NCBI GenBank assembly: GCA_037447655.1
Contig: JBBHKE010002506.1
Location: 135,650 to 199,649 of the forward strand
Length of the DNA stretch: 64,000 bases
Direction: 5' to 3'
DNA from: Zygnema cylindricum
Lineage: Eukaryota; Streptophyta; Zygnematophyceae; Zygnematales; Zygnemataceae
The translations under genes were made by a program, and so were the position numbers. This document shows, one piece after another, positions 22,549-36,420 of the stretch. Below the pieces are notes generated by a model. The model searched no databases and was not told where the DNA came from. It was given only the letters and a program-made list of their open reading frames with translations. Position 1 is the stretch's first letter. Every line of letters starts with the position of its first letter.

Positions 22549-22634
22549 ACGGTTTTTCCATGATGAATTCCTTCCTTTTTAAGAAACTCTTCAAACTCCC
22601 TTGAGGTGTATTCCCCCCGAAAGTCGTAGCGAAC
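22549..22634 (-). pseudogene. Copia integrase scrap
   Basis: On the minus strand this reads V-R-Y-D-F-R-G-E-Y-T-S-R-E-F followed by EEFLKKEGIHH. That matches the second-aspartate region of copia integrase (family V-R-S-D-N-G-G-E-Y-T-S-x-x-F). The same segment lies in the minus-strand elements near 47440 and 53470. It is an isolated fragment of about 28 codons. Confidence 0.7.
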
Positions 22635-22639
22635 AGTAC

Positions 22640-23110
22640 ATCAATAGCGGTGGTAATATCAGCGTCATTTTCTATGTTGATTATAATTTGTGTTTCGATC
22701 TCATTGTCAATATCAAGGTCACTGTCATTCCCAATGGCAATGCCAATCTCGATATCATTGCTAATGTTATTTTTATTGTCAATGTCAATGTCATTGTCAA
22801 TCGAAAATGTCAATGTCAACACGAGTGTCGATTTCAGTGGCAGTGTGTATGTCGATTTTATTTTAAATACCAGTCGTACAGGCTCAATACCAATGTTGGT
22901 TAATTTTAACGCCAAGGTAAATGTAAATATCAACATCAATTTCAATGCGAACGTCAATGTCAGGGACAAGGTTAATTTCAAATGTAGAATCTATTTCAAT
23001 GTCAACCTGAATGCTAACATCAATCTCAATGATGTTGTGGATGGCATTGTCAATTGGAGGATCAATGTTGATGACTCTGCAATTTTAATGTCATTTACAA
23101 TGTCGATGGA
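22640..23110. repeat. Degenerate hexamer repeat (ATGTCA-like)
   Basis: About 470 bp built from ~75 diverged copies of a six-base unit related to ATGTCA/ATATCA. Because the period is a multiple of three, stops are absent and long ORFs appear on both strands (22650-23192 plus, an S/I/M- then N/V-rich product; 22541-22981 minus, a T/L- then D/N/I-rich product). No known domain is present. Confidence 0.8.
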
Positions 23111-23199
23111 ATTTCACTCCACTTTTCCCACCGAAAGATTCTTAATTTCTTTTGTTTACTTAGCAAATAAGGTGCAGGACAAAGACAGTTAGAAGGTTA

Positions 23200-24638
23200 A
23201 AAAAATGTTCAGAGGGAAGTTCTGATGTTTCTCATCTTTTATTGCGTATTGAGGGTTCAGGTAAGATAATCTTTCCGGGTTTTAATCATCTGAATTTTCT
23301 TGTCTGTTTTGGCTTTAAGCTCATAGGCTCGTATTCAATGAAAAACCTACATCAGAATTAAAGCTATCCCTAATTTAAGCTTTTTCCACCATAGTATTTT
23401 CAGCATACATACTAGAACGGATTGATTATTTTTAATAGTTCATTTGTCCTCTGGGTAGTCTCTATTTCTCCTACTCTTGAATTATTTATTAAAAATAGGA
23501 TGATTTATACCTTCTTCTTGAATCCAACAGTCTAAAGACATTGAAAATTATTAATTGTTTAAATGTTCCATAGTCATAAGGATTCGAGCACAGGGTATGA
23601 TTGTAAAAATTGAGGAATTTTTCAAATATCCAGATTCAGAACGAAAACATTTTATTGCCCTCAGCTTTAGGAGTATTCTTGCTTAGAAAATTAACATGTT
23701 TAGATTAAATTGCAAAGCTCATAGGCATGTTAAACTCTGGGCGACTTTGTCTGGGTATCTACATTCTTTTTCCTTTTAAACTTTTTCTTTTTTTTACTCG
23801 GTACAACTGTACAAGAAACAAAAGGAAATTTTCATGGACCGCTTATTTCGGACTTGGTAAGCAACATGGATTGAAAGCCTAAAACTTGAAAGATAGTGTA
23901 AAATAGCGGAAATAGTTTTTTTATGCACATTTGCTTGCTAAATTAGACATTTCTGACATGTTATGGTTTCAAAAGAGTAAAGCTTACACCTTTGGTCACA
24001 GTGAAGTAAAAATGCAGAGTAGAATAAAAAAATGGAAATTAAAAGAAAAAAATGGGTATCATACAAAGTTAAAATTACCATAGCAAACATCTCACTATGT
24101 ATCGAAAATAAAACAGACTACACACCACTGATTCCCATTATGTACAAACTATTCTGAGTGAGATCTAACTATTCTGTCTAACCAAGTGTTATAGTAAGAA
24201 AAAGAACAGGAGCGAAAAAAATCCAAACTACAAGCTACTCCTTTAAGTCTCATAAACTATATTTCACTAATCCAAGTCCCATTCCTTGAAAAAAACCCAA
24301 AACCAGAATCTATGTAACAGAAACGACAAAAAAAGAACTACAAGCTACTCCTTTAAGTCTCATAAACTATATTTTACTGATCCAAGTCCCATTCCTTGAA
24401 AAAAACCCAAAGCCAGAATCTATGTTTTGGGTATTCTGTTTATCGAAATCTATCAGGAACATGACGACAAAAAATTAAACAGGAAAAAAAAGTAAAAAAA
24501 ACATAGCGGGCCCATATCTCCTTTTTCGTACTGGCAAAGGAAAAAAAAAAAAAAAACTGAGTAGGTCAAGATCTCCTTTTTCCGTACCGATCGACCATTG
24601 CAGCCATTTAATCATGAGAATCATAGGAATCTTAAAAA
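23200..24638. other. Intergenic DNA downstream of the kinase gene
   Basis: AT-rich, with no recognised gene. It contains a ~110-bp tandem duplication (24228-24447) whose two units begin CTACAAGCTACTCCTTTAAG. The kinase poly(A) site should lie here, and several AATAAA-like strings are present on the minus strand. Confidence 0.5.
24228..24447. repeat. 110-bp tandem duplication
   Basis: CTACAAGCTACTCCTTTAAG begins at 24228 and again at 24338, and the two units run nearly identically to AGAATCTATG. Few differences imply a fairly recent event. Confidence 0.9.
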
Positions 24639-27205
24639 TTAATTCAAGCTCCCAGCACTTGAAAAGCAAAAACTTTCTGAGAATTGGAGTTCTTCGCTTC
24701 TACTATCGGAACCTGAACTTGAAACATGAGAATGAAAACTTTCCACGTAGGTTATCTTTTGTTTTTGTGGAATCATAGGAATGTCCACATAGTGGGTCGC
24801 GCTATTTTTAAATTTGAATTCTTTTATGTTCGAATCACCGCATAACTGAGTATTTTCAATTTGAAAATTCTCCGATTCAGGTTTTCGAGTTGGCAAACCA
24901 ACAAAATTTTGGGACGTGCCGAATCCGAATTCCGTTTTCTGTCTAGGAAAGCCAGCCGCGGAATATTTTCCCGAATCTTCCGACAACTTTGATTTTGAAA
25001 GAGAAGAAATGTTGGTGTTTTCATGTTTGTAAAAGAACTGAATGTCTTTTCTTTCGCTCAATTCGATAATGTTCTCCGAATCGATCGAATTTCCACAATT
25101 GCCATAATCTTGGCAAAATTTGCATTCCAAATCCACTGGATGAGTCATTGGTAGAGGTTTTTCTTGACGATTTCTAGAAGGAGAAGCAGAGAAATGGGAT
25201 CTATAATCCGAAGAATGAGATTGTCGAGAGTGGGGACTAGGAGGGTAAGGAAAATCAGAGGGGGGCGAGAGGGATCTCCCAGAAGGAGGTAGAGAACCGA
25301 TAGTTTTAGCGGATGTTGAGGGATATCGGAGGCCAGATTTCGGCGAAGGAGAGGGAGGGGAAGCATGAGCAGAGACACGGTGAAGAGAATGGGAAGGAGG
25401 GGGAAAGGGGGAAGGAGAGTGAGAGGGGGAAGGAGTGGGAGAGGGGAAAGGAGAGTAAAGTCGCGGAGAGGGAGGCGGAGTGCCCAGGGAGTGCTTTTTA
25501 ATCCAAGGGTGGTTAAGAACGTCATACGCAGTAGCTCGATTTTTTGAATTTTTGGTCATCATCCATTTCACGAGATTCTTGGCTTCAGAGGAAATCGACG
25601 GCCAAGGATGCCTCGTAAAATCGGCTTCGTTTTGACAAATTTTCTTAAATATCTCATCAGTCCCTTCTCCCCAAAAAGACATATATCCTGCGTAAACAAA
25701 AACCTTATCCCTTAATAAGTCCAGTTAAAGCCCAAAAATATTTAAAGAACAAACAAACATATTACAAGCACAAAAAAAACGAGGATTCCTCTTCGAAATA
25801 ACACAAACTCAGTATCCAGAAAGATTTCTGGACCAACGGAATATGTAGATTGCGACTTTGAGTTTGAAACTTTTATTTTATTTCACATTTTTACAAAATG
25901 TTCTGTAATTCTGAGTTTGAATTCATCATTTATCATCTGAAGTCGCTAAAAACATTCTCTCACCTGTCAGAGCAACGTAAAGGGCTGACCCAAGGCTCCA
26001 GACATCCGCCTCAAATCCGTACATTTCCCCTCTGATTACTTCCGGAGCCATGTAAGCCACACTTCCGACTCGGCCCTTAGCTTTTTGTCCTGACTCCAGC
26101 CGTACGGCCAGCCCAAAATCAGCCAGTTTCACTATAGGAATTTGCGTCCCATCCGGATTCCGCACTTTTCCCGCCAATAAAATATTCTCGGGCTTCACGT
26201 CGCGGTGGACGACGGCTCGGCGGTGGCAGTGTTCGAGGGCGGAGGCGGCTTGACTGGACACATGGAAACAGGATTCCGTAAAGATGTTGTCAGGAATTGA
26301 AGTTGTCGGACCGCAATGTGGTTTGACAAAAAAGTACTAATGAGGACGGACATGGATTTTTTATGATACAATTTGGCTATATGTGACATTTGGAGATGGT
26401 AAAGGAAAATGTGGATTAAGATCCTAAGTTGGCATGTTTATGCATGTTGTTGAGGAGTCATAAGTGAGATCTTATGAGACATATGTTTTTAATTCAATGG
26501 TTAATTGGAAATTTTCATTCGACTGGGGCATGAGTTTCATGGCTTCCGGACTGACCGGAATATTCGTGCCGCATCCGCCTCTCCAAGGCGGCGCCTCCCC
26601 CGAATATAGGAATACAGGTCGCCGCCCGAGCATAAGTCCAAAATGAGGTGTACGGATTTTTTGTCCTCGAACAGCGCATGCAGTTGGACCACGTGGCAGT
26701 GCCCGGCCACCGACTGCATGCTGCGGATCTCCGACTGTAGATCGTCCGTCTGAAAAAGAAAACGGAAAAATACATTTTTTTAATGAGCTGTTGTTATTCA
26801 AACGAGAGAGAGAGAGAGAGAGAGAGAGAGTCTGTTAGCATTCGCAAACAAGAGAGAGAGAGGGAGAGAAAGAGAGAGGGGGAGAGAGAGTCTATTAGCA
26901 TTAGCAAACACTGGGATCATGTCTGTCCGTACATTCAATTTGTCTTTAGTGATGGTCTTGCAGGCGCTTATGGCTCCTGTGTCTGTCTCTTCTGCCAGCC
27001 GTACAACTCCCGTCAATCCGGTGCCCAATGTGGGTCCGAGGGAATAGAGGGACTCCAGGGCAGCACCACTCCGTCCGAGCCTGAGGTCTGGTTCTGGGCT
27101 GGAATCCTCCCCATCTTCAGAGTCGCCGTACGGCTCGCAATCCGCTATGTGGAGACAAAGGGAGGATTTTAGATTTTCTATGGCGGTTCTCGCGTCCAAA
27201 ACCAT
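24639..27205 (-). CDS. PEPRK/CDPK-like Ser/Thr protein kinase, four exons
   Basis: Four exons join without a frame break: 27205-26933, 26749-26556, 26253-25964 and 25687-24639. Together they give 1806 nt and 601 residues. All introns are GT-AG (donors GTACGG, GTCAGT, GTGAGA). The kinase domain spans about residues 55-317: G61-x-G-x-x-G66, ATP-binding K83, helix-C E98, H172-R173-D174-V-K-P-E-N, D201-F-G, A225-P-E and HPW near 312-314. The VHRDVKPENILL and KLADFGLAV stretches fit the plant CDPK/PEPRK branch. A Ser/Pro-rich tail (~318-430) and an unrecognised C-terminus to 601 follow. No EF-hands are present, so this is not a calcium-dependent kinase itself; PEPRK-type is my best call. It should phosphorylate Ser/Thr on unknown substrates. 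All catalytic residues are present, so it looks functional. Confidence 0.88.
26804..26830. repeat. (GA)n microsatellite in kinase intron 1
   Basis: About 13 GA dinucleotides in intron 1 of the kinase gene, followed by further GA-rich DNA to about 26890. The same intron of the duplicate copy holds 139 bp of GA. Confidence 0.9.
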
Positions 27206-27896
27206 GGCGGCGTCTTCTTGTGGTCAACGTTGGAAGCAAGAATTGTCAAGTCCTTTGGTTGGAGCTTGGAGGAGGAATGGATTTTAGATGCTTGGTTTGG
27301 AACTAAACTGCTGTAAGCTTTGAGTTTGAATTCGGCGAATTTCTGCGGAGAGATTATGTAGATTGAAATTTTGGAAGCAGCTTTACCATATTTATCCCTC
27401 TCAGTTTAGATAGAAGTGGTCTGTGATCATGAAAGTGAATCATGGCTTTAATTAGGACTGTGAGAAAACGACAAGTAATTGCAATGATGAATTAGATACG
27501 ACAAAACGTTCGTTAGAATAGTTTGAAATATAGATCTACTATTTGGTGTGCGACTTTTAAGGCTAGATCGCATGAGATAGTCTTTAACAATAAATGGTCA
27601 CGAGAAGCCACGTGTCCTCCACGTTTTATATCACGTGCACTCAATTCTTTTTCGATTTGCAGAACACGAAATAAATTCATTCATTTGATTAATAATATCT
27701 TCGCTCTCCATTCAGATTTGAGATTTCAAAATACAAAAATGTCAAAAGTTTTAATGAAACGAGCATACTCTCTAAAGCACCGCACAAATAGATTCACTTC
27801 TGTACTGTGTTGAACCGTACTGTAGTCAATACGATTTCGTACTGGTAATCATTGCCAGCACGACATCCACTAAGAAACACAGACGCTGACACCTAG
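27206..27896. promoter_or_regulatory. Probable kinase promoter region
   Basis: The ~690 bp upstream of the kinase ATG is shared with the duplicate copy. It includes CACGTGT/CCACGTTT G-box-like motifs near 27608-27635. The 96-residue open frame on the plus strand (27523-27813) is identical in both copies but shows no domain, so I do not call it a gene. Confidence 0.4.
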
Positions 27897-28607
27897 CTTA
27901 GAGCGTTCCATTAGGCGCTCTCAGTAAACGTCAAAAATTCGTTTACTGAAGCGATCGTTCCATTGTGTCGGGTCAGTAACCGACATTTGTTTTCCATGGC
28001 ACATGTTGATTGGTCCACGTAATATATAAATAAGATTCTGTTAATCTTCAAAGAATCTCTGAGAGCAAATTGTAACCACATATTTGTACCAGCGAAAGGT
28101 AAAAAGTGACTCGTACGACGTATTGAATGAAATCTGTACGAGCGGACGAAACATAAGATATGTGAAAGCGTACGAAAATGTCAGAATGGTTGGTGGATAC
28201 CAACAGAAGCGTGAAACAATATCTTCCGTCAAAGATTTTCTTGCGGCTTCCGGTGGCCTCGCATCCTCCCTGGCGGAAGGCACATGTCATATGCGACGTG
28301 TACCCATCTGGTAGAGCGGTCGTCGTGGATATTTGTTCACTTTTCCACGAGGCACGACGGTATTCGTTCAGGCACTGAGAATTGACCTACTCCGGGTCAC
28401 TTGTTGCGAACTGAAAGTGTCAGACGACGTCGTATCCGATTATGCATCCGACGGTCCACGTTTACGCCCATAAACGTGGAGAATCAAATCCCTTATTCAG
28501 TAGCCTTGTTTTTCTGACATTTTTTTATTTTTGGTACGGCACTGTACGAAGCAGTACGGCTTTCAGTAAACAACGTCATTTTTCCCCTAATGGAACCTTG
28601 CCTTTAG
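27897..28607. mobile_element. Family D TIR element D1, 711 bp
   Basis: It starts CTTAGAGCGTTCCATTAGG and ends in the inverse of CTAAAGGCAAGGTTCCATTAGG. Internal motifs (GCGGAAGGCACATG, GCGACGTGTAC, CGACGGTC..TTTACGCC) match the elements at 36421-37131 and 34169-34877. It has no transposase, so it is non-autonomous. No target duplication is preserved here. Confidence 0.7.
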
Positions 28608-29759
28608 TTCACCTCCAGCGAAAGATCTAACCAAATCCGTACAGTTTTTCAAACGAACTACAGTACAGTGCTTAAAAATGAATCCAACGTCAAATGGACC
28701 TAAAATTGTACATCCGTACCCTATAGCCTTTCATATACGCCAAAAAAGGTAATAAACAAACATAAAAAACAATCGGACAAAACATGGATTTGTTTTTGGA
28801 GCGTTGAAGGACGTCCACTTTCATACCCTTGCGACGAAAAGTCGAAACCATCGACGCCTGAGTATAAAGTAAAGTGAAGCTTATGTTTAAATTGACATCT
28901 ACCTTTTTTGAGTCCTTAACTCTAAGTCAGTCAACTACACCGCGCTTCGCTAATATTGTAAAGAAATTAGTGTAAAGAGACAAATAGTGTTATTAACTCT
29001 ATTTTGGGTTCAAGGGCCCGACACTAACAAAACATCAACACTAAGGGTGGGTTTCCATCGGGCGAAAAGTGAGGTTGTTTACATAAATTCGCACTTTGTC
29101 GTACCATGGTGTACTTTTTAATTTATTTTTTCTATAACACGATAAAAAAAAGATCCGATCATGCTTCTACAAGGGTCCACGCGCAAACATTGACCATTCG
29201 ATTATATTTCGGTCTTCATCCGTGAAACAATATTTCCATCGGACATTGTAATGGACTACCCATCGAATTGACAACTGACAAGTGTGCATGCAAGAAAGAT
29301 GTTATAAGTGGATAAAAAGAAATTAGCACTAACAACGATGGGTAGTGTGGTGTTTTTTGGCACACATTTTCGTGACCAGTACACTAGCTCAATGAGTGAA
29401 AGACTAAGTTGATTGGTAAAACTATGTGAGTGAGAGAGTGAGAGACTTTTACAAGGTGAAAAAGATTTGGCGTAATTCACTTATGTTTTGCGGACTCTCT
29501 TGTCAACGGAATCAATGTTACGGTTGCTTCCGCTTGATTTTTGACCATTGTGCATGATCAAGAGTGTTTTCGTTTGCACCGATCCTTTAATTTAACCACA
29601 ACACCATAACAGACGTGATTTAGGGGTGACGTCAAAAAAATCATGGAAGAGAAGAAAAATCTCAAAACTTGAAAAGCAGAATCCATAACCCGTGAAAAGA
29701 TTTAAAATGATCCCCATTTGTTTCCTTGACATATAACTCTTGTTTCTTTCTTGTGCGAA
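28608..29759. other. Unassigned DNA with family-D-like ends
   Basis: No gene is recognised. CTAAGGGTGGGTTTCCATCG near 29041 resembles a family D tip, but I cannot find its partner. A CTACACCGCG tip like that of the element at 20410 occurs near 28936. The rest is AT-rich. Confidence 0.35.
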
Positions 29760-30718
29760 GTGTTGAAAAGAGTATTTTAAAGGTTCTATCTTTTTCTATG
29801 TGTGTGCATGTTTTTTTTCTTTAGTCCTCCAAACTTGTCGTAGTCACTGGAGACGTAAGACAGCCATGGCTGCCTTCAAGTAGCCAAAGTGACAAACTGA
29901 GGAAGGATGCAGTTTTGCTACTGCCCAAAAAGTATGTGACTTGACCAAGATTTGATCTAGGTCCTTAGAGAGTGACCGTCGGTCAAACAATCGTTCACCA
30001 TATCCCCCAAATCGTAGAAGAATCGATACATGTAAGGGGTGTGATATATATTTAAACATTAACACCGCGGCTAATCCATTTAGCTAAACTAACTCGCAAA
30101 GACGCGCATGTTAACTGACGGAATACGGAAGCGAATCGAACCTAAAATATATTGATCGGACGGTCATCGTAGCAGCCCCCAACCCAGAATGAAATTTTAG
30201 CAGTTTTCAGAGACATCATCACACGATGCCACGTGGCGCCATATTATTGAACACTGGAGAAGATAGGAGGAGGAACCATGGCTCCCAATCTGACAAGCGT
30301 CACCCAGAAGGCCATGTCGTACAATGGCCGTAAAAGAAGTAGATTAGCCACGTACCTTTCTTGTACTGTACAGTGTTCCTATTCGTCTAGGGTTTAGTAG
30401 TAGGTAGCATTGAGTAGGCAAACTAAGACTTGGTGAAATTTAGGCACCTCTCTCTCAAAGAGCTTGTAAATATAAAGGTCATCTTTGACCAAACATAACT
30501 TACTGCTCAGGGGAGAAAATTTAGATCTCTTTTGCGTAATTCAGATCTCTTTACGTCCGACTTAGAGGAGTCGGGTACTCACAAGGTGAGGGTGGTCGCA
30601 ATACTTGTGTGCCTAGGTGGCACTTATTCAATGAGAGAGTCAAGGGGGCAAATATTATCCTAGAGGCTTTACATAGGTTACATACTCTGAGGGCCAATGG
30701 AGGGCACAGAGTTTCACA
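29760..30718 (+). repeat. LTR3 copy 3, full length, apparently solo
   Basis: It starts TGTTGAAAAGAGTATTTTAA (close to the starts at 50486 and 57426) and ends near GCCAATGGAGGGCACAGAG. It contains the antisense SINE-like module (29820-30045), the CCACGTGGCGCCA region, TACAATGGCCGT, the AAAGGTCATCTTTGACC block and the ACTCACAAGGTGAGGGTGGT region. No gag follows. A C/T-rich tract follows instead, so this looks like a solo LTR or one end of a lost element. Confidence 0.75.
29820..30045 (-). ncRNA. SINE-like module in LTR3 copy 3
   Basis: Read on the minus strand: a tRNA-like head with a B-box-like GATCAAATC (29950-29960), then the conserved core AGCCATGGCT (29862-29871), then GTGACTACGACAAG (29833-29850). 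The same order occurs in six other LTR3 copies. Transcription is not shown. Confidence 0.5.
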
Positions 30719-30817
30719 AAGATAAACAAATATTTTGAAAAACCAAAAAAATAGAAAACCTACGGCTGGAAAGACAAACGGCAAAACCAAACAGAAAGCA
30801 TAAACAAAACAGATACA

Positions 30818-30990
30818 AACTCCCCCTCCCCTTTCCTCCTTGCCTCCGTCTCCCTCTTCCACTTCACCTTCTCCTCCCCTTTCCCCTCCTCCCCCCCTCC
30901 CCCCCCCCTCCCCCTCCCTCTCTCTCACCCTCTCCCTATCTCCCCCTCCCTCTTCCCCTACCCATTCTCTTGCCCCTCCCCTTTGTTAGG
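30818..30990. repeat. C/T-rich low-complexity tract
   Basis: Almost pure pyrimidine on the plus strand (CCCCTCC and CTCCCC runs). It resembles the tract at 31590-31975 that truncates the duplicate kinase copy. No coding content. Confidence 0.9.
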
Positions 30991-31109
30991 AACATTGTGA
31001 AATTGGTATGGTTGTTGTTGTGTGTTCTAGTTTAGTTTTGTATGTTGTTTTGGCCTTACTTGTTCTTGATGATAGGTATTGATTTGTTGTGAAGCCAAGT
31101 GTCAGGAAG

Positions 31110-31345
31110 GCACTTCCTATATTCTAGTGTATTATAGTGCTCTATTCTAGTCTATTTTAGTCTATTCTAGCATATTTTAGTCTGTTCTAGTGTATTCTAG
31201 TATATTGTAGTCTTTTCTCGTCTATTCTAGTCTATTATAGTCAATTTGTCTTTCTACTATTTAGTCTATTCTAGTCTATTCTAGTATATTCTCGTCTATT
31301 CTCTAATCTATTTTAGATTATTATAGTCTATTCTAGTGTGTGCTA
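31110..31345. repeat. Degenerate decamer repeat (CTATTCTAGT)n
   Basis: About 22 imperfect copies of a 10-bp unit CTATTCTAGT with TTTTAG and TATAG variants. It lies between the two C/T-rich tracts. Non-coding. Confidence 0.85.
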
Positions 31346-31589
31346 GGTGTTCCAAAAACCAAGTTTGGAGTAAGATTGTATGAAAGTTTCTAAGAGTATG
31401 AGTGAGAGAGCATGTAATGGAAAAATTTCGGCGTAATGTAATGGAAAAACATTATACAATACGTACTATAATACGTACTATAATTTTTAGTATATTGGCT
31501 AATGTGTGATCTGTGGATCTGTGAGTGCTTATATTGATATGTGATTTTCAAGGAATGCTTCCGCCGCAATATCTAAAAAATGTGCGTGT

Positions 31590-31975
31590 TTATCCATCCA
31601 TCCCACTCCTACCTTTCCCCCTGCCCCTTCCCCTCCTCTTGCCTCTTCTCCTTCCGCTCTCCACCCCCCTCCCCTTCTGCCATCTGTTCCCCCTCTCCCT
31701 CTCCCTCTCTCTCTCACTCTCCTCCGATTTTCCTTGCCCCTCTCTCTGCCCATCTCCCCGCCTCTGCTCTCCCCCCTTCCCTTTCCCCTCCCTCTACCTT
31801 TCCATGGCCGGTTTCCTCTCCCTCGCCCTCACTCACTCTCCCTCTACTCCTCTTCCCTTGCTCCTCCCGCTCCCCCTCCTGCCCTTTTCCCTCCCCCTTT
31901 CCTCCCCCTCCTTTTCCCCTCCTCCTCCCCGCCCCTTTCCCGCCCCCCTTCCATTCCCCGCACCTCTCCCTCTCC
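31590..31975. repeat. C/T-rich tract at the duplication breakpoint
   Basis: About 385 bp, mostly C and T on the plus strand. It joins exon 3 of the duplicate kinase copy directly at 31976, so the kinase frame continues on the minus strand into an artificial E/G/K/R-rich tail to 31714. Confidence 0.9.
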
Positions 31976-33477
<1,502 letters not shown>

Positions 33478-34168
33478 GGCGGCGTCTTCTTGTGGTCAAC
33501 GTTGGAAGCAAGAATTGTCAAGTCCTTTGGTTGGAGCTTGGAGGAGGAATGGATTTTAGATGCTTGGTTTGGAACTAAACTGCTGTAAGCTTTGAGTTTG
33601 AATTCGGCGAATTTCTGCGGAGAGATTATGTAGATTGAAATTTTGGAAGCAGCTTTACCATATTTATCCCTCTCAGTTTAGATAGAAGTGGTCTGTGATC
33701 ATGAAAGTGAATCATGGCTTTAATTAGGACTGTGAGAAAACGACAAGTAATTGCAATGATGAATGAGATACGACATAACGGTCGTTAGAATAGTTTGAAA
33801 TATAGATCTACTATTTGGTGTGCGACTTTTAAGGCTAGATCGCATGAGATAGTCTTTAACAATAAATGGTCACGAGAAGCCACGTGTCCTCCACGTTTTA
33901 TATCACGTGCACTCAATTCTTTTTCGATTTGCAGAACACGAAATAAATTCATTCATTTGATTAATAATATCTTCGCTCTCCATTCAGATTTGAGATTTCA
34001 AAATACAAAAATGTCAAAAGTTTTAATGAAACGAGCATACTCTCTAAAGCACCGCACAAATAGATTCACTTCTGTACTGTGTTGAACCGTACTGTAGTCA
34101 ATACGATTTCGTACTGGTAATCATTGCCAGCACGACATCCACTAAGAAACACAGACGCTGACACCTAG

Positions 34169-34877
34169 CTTAGAGCGTTCCATTAAGCGCTCTCAGTAAA
34201 CGTCAAAAATTCGTTTACTGAAGCGATCGTTCCATTGTGTCGGGTCAGTAACCGACATTTGTTTTCCATGGCACATGTTGATTGGTCCACGTAATATATG
34301 AATAAGATTCTGTTAATCTTCAAAGAATCTCTGAGAGCAAATTGGAACCACATATTTGTACCAGCGAAGGGTAAAAAGTGACTCGTACGACGTATTGAAT
34401 GAAATCTGTACGAGCGGACGAAACGTAAGATATGTAAAAGCGTACGAAAATGTCAGAATGGTTGGTGGATACCAACAGAAGCGTGAAACAATATCTTCCG
34501 TCAAAGATTTTCTTGCGGCTTCCGGTGGCCTCGCATCCTCCCTGGCGGAAGGCACATGTCATATGCGACGTGTACCCATCTGGTAGAGCGGTCGTCGTGG
34601 ATATTTGTTCACTTTTCCACGAGGCACGACGGTATTCGTTCAGGCACTGAGAATTAACTACTCCGGGTCACTTGTTGCGAACTGAAAGTGTCAGACGACG
34701 TCGTATCCGATTATGCATCCGACGGTCCACGTTTACGCCCATAAACGTGGAGAATCAAATCCCTTATTCAGTAGCCTTATTTTTCTGACATTTTTTATTT
34801 TTGGTACGGCACTGTACGAAGAAGTACGGCTTTCAGTAAACAACGTCATTTTTCCCCTAATGGAACCTTGCCCTTAG
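34169..34877. mobile_element. Family D TIR element D2, 709 bp
   Basis: Nearly identical to D1 because it lies in the duplicated block. The right end CCCTTAG coincides with the end of homology between the two duplication copies. Confidence 0.7.
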
Positions 34878-35834
<957 letters not shown>

Positions 35835-36361
35835 CTTAGGGTGGGCCTTCCATTACCGAAAAAGTGGGGTTTTTTACTGACGGCCGTTCCGTTTCGTACA
35901 AGTCCGTACATTTTTTTTTACCAAGGAAAACATCATTACAGCAAAATGTTAGGCCACATGGAAAAGGTGAAAAGAATCCACGATGAGCGCGCGCTTATGT
36001 GCGTACACGTCGCAAGGGCCATGTGCCTTCCGTCAGGGTGGCTGCGAATCTGCATAAATTATCCCGTCACGCTCCCACCATCAAAGTTTGCCGCCGCCTT
36101 TTTTTCGTTGCTTTTTAAATTTTGGGTAGTACATTTAATGCCCCTCTGTACGAGTCTTCCGGTGGTACAGATATTGCGTTCAGACTTTGCATTCTAAGAT
36201 TATTTCAAGATTTTAAGCATCTAATATTAACCTACGCGTTACCAACCAGAATGAGCCACACAAATAAAAAGTGGTTTACTGATGCGACCTAATGGAAGGC
36301 ACGCCCTTCAATAAAATTTGCCGTACAATTACTGAGACGCCTAATGGAAGTCCACCCTTAG
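35835..36361. mobile_element. Family D TIR element D3, inverted partner
   Basis: It begins CTTAGGGTGGGCCTTCCATT and ends CCACCCTTAG. Its sequence is the reverse complement of D4 across most of its 527 bp: both carry GTACACGTCGCAAGGGCCATG or its inverse and CCGCCGCCTTTTTTTCGTTG or its inverse. It is shorter than D4 because of internal deletions. Confidence 0.75.
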
Positions 36362-36420
36362 GGTGAAGTTCCACCAGACATTTCATTAATCGTCCGGCCA
36401 ACTCTACAGACCAGGTCGAT

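Larger units (their letters stand above)
26221..28607. repeat. Kinase-5' segmental duplication, copy 1
   Basis: Near-identical to 31976-34877. It covers the first 33 nt of exon 3, intron 2, exon 2, intron 1, exon 1, the upstream ~690 bp and a family D element. Compared with copy 2 it lacks ~400 bp in intron 2, with GAGTTT at both edges of the missing piece, and has a much shorter GA tract. Confidence 0.92.

Noticed and set aside
24639-27205. Calcium-dependent protein kinase (CDPK) identity
   Set aside because: The kinase domain is similar, but no EF-hand or autoinhibitory junction follows; the tail is Ser/Pro-rich.
27523-27813. 96-residue ORF identical in both kinase duplication copies
   Set aside because: Identity follows from the recent duplication, and there is no domain or coding signature.
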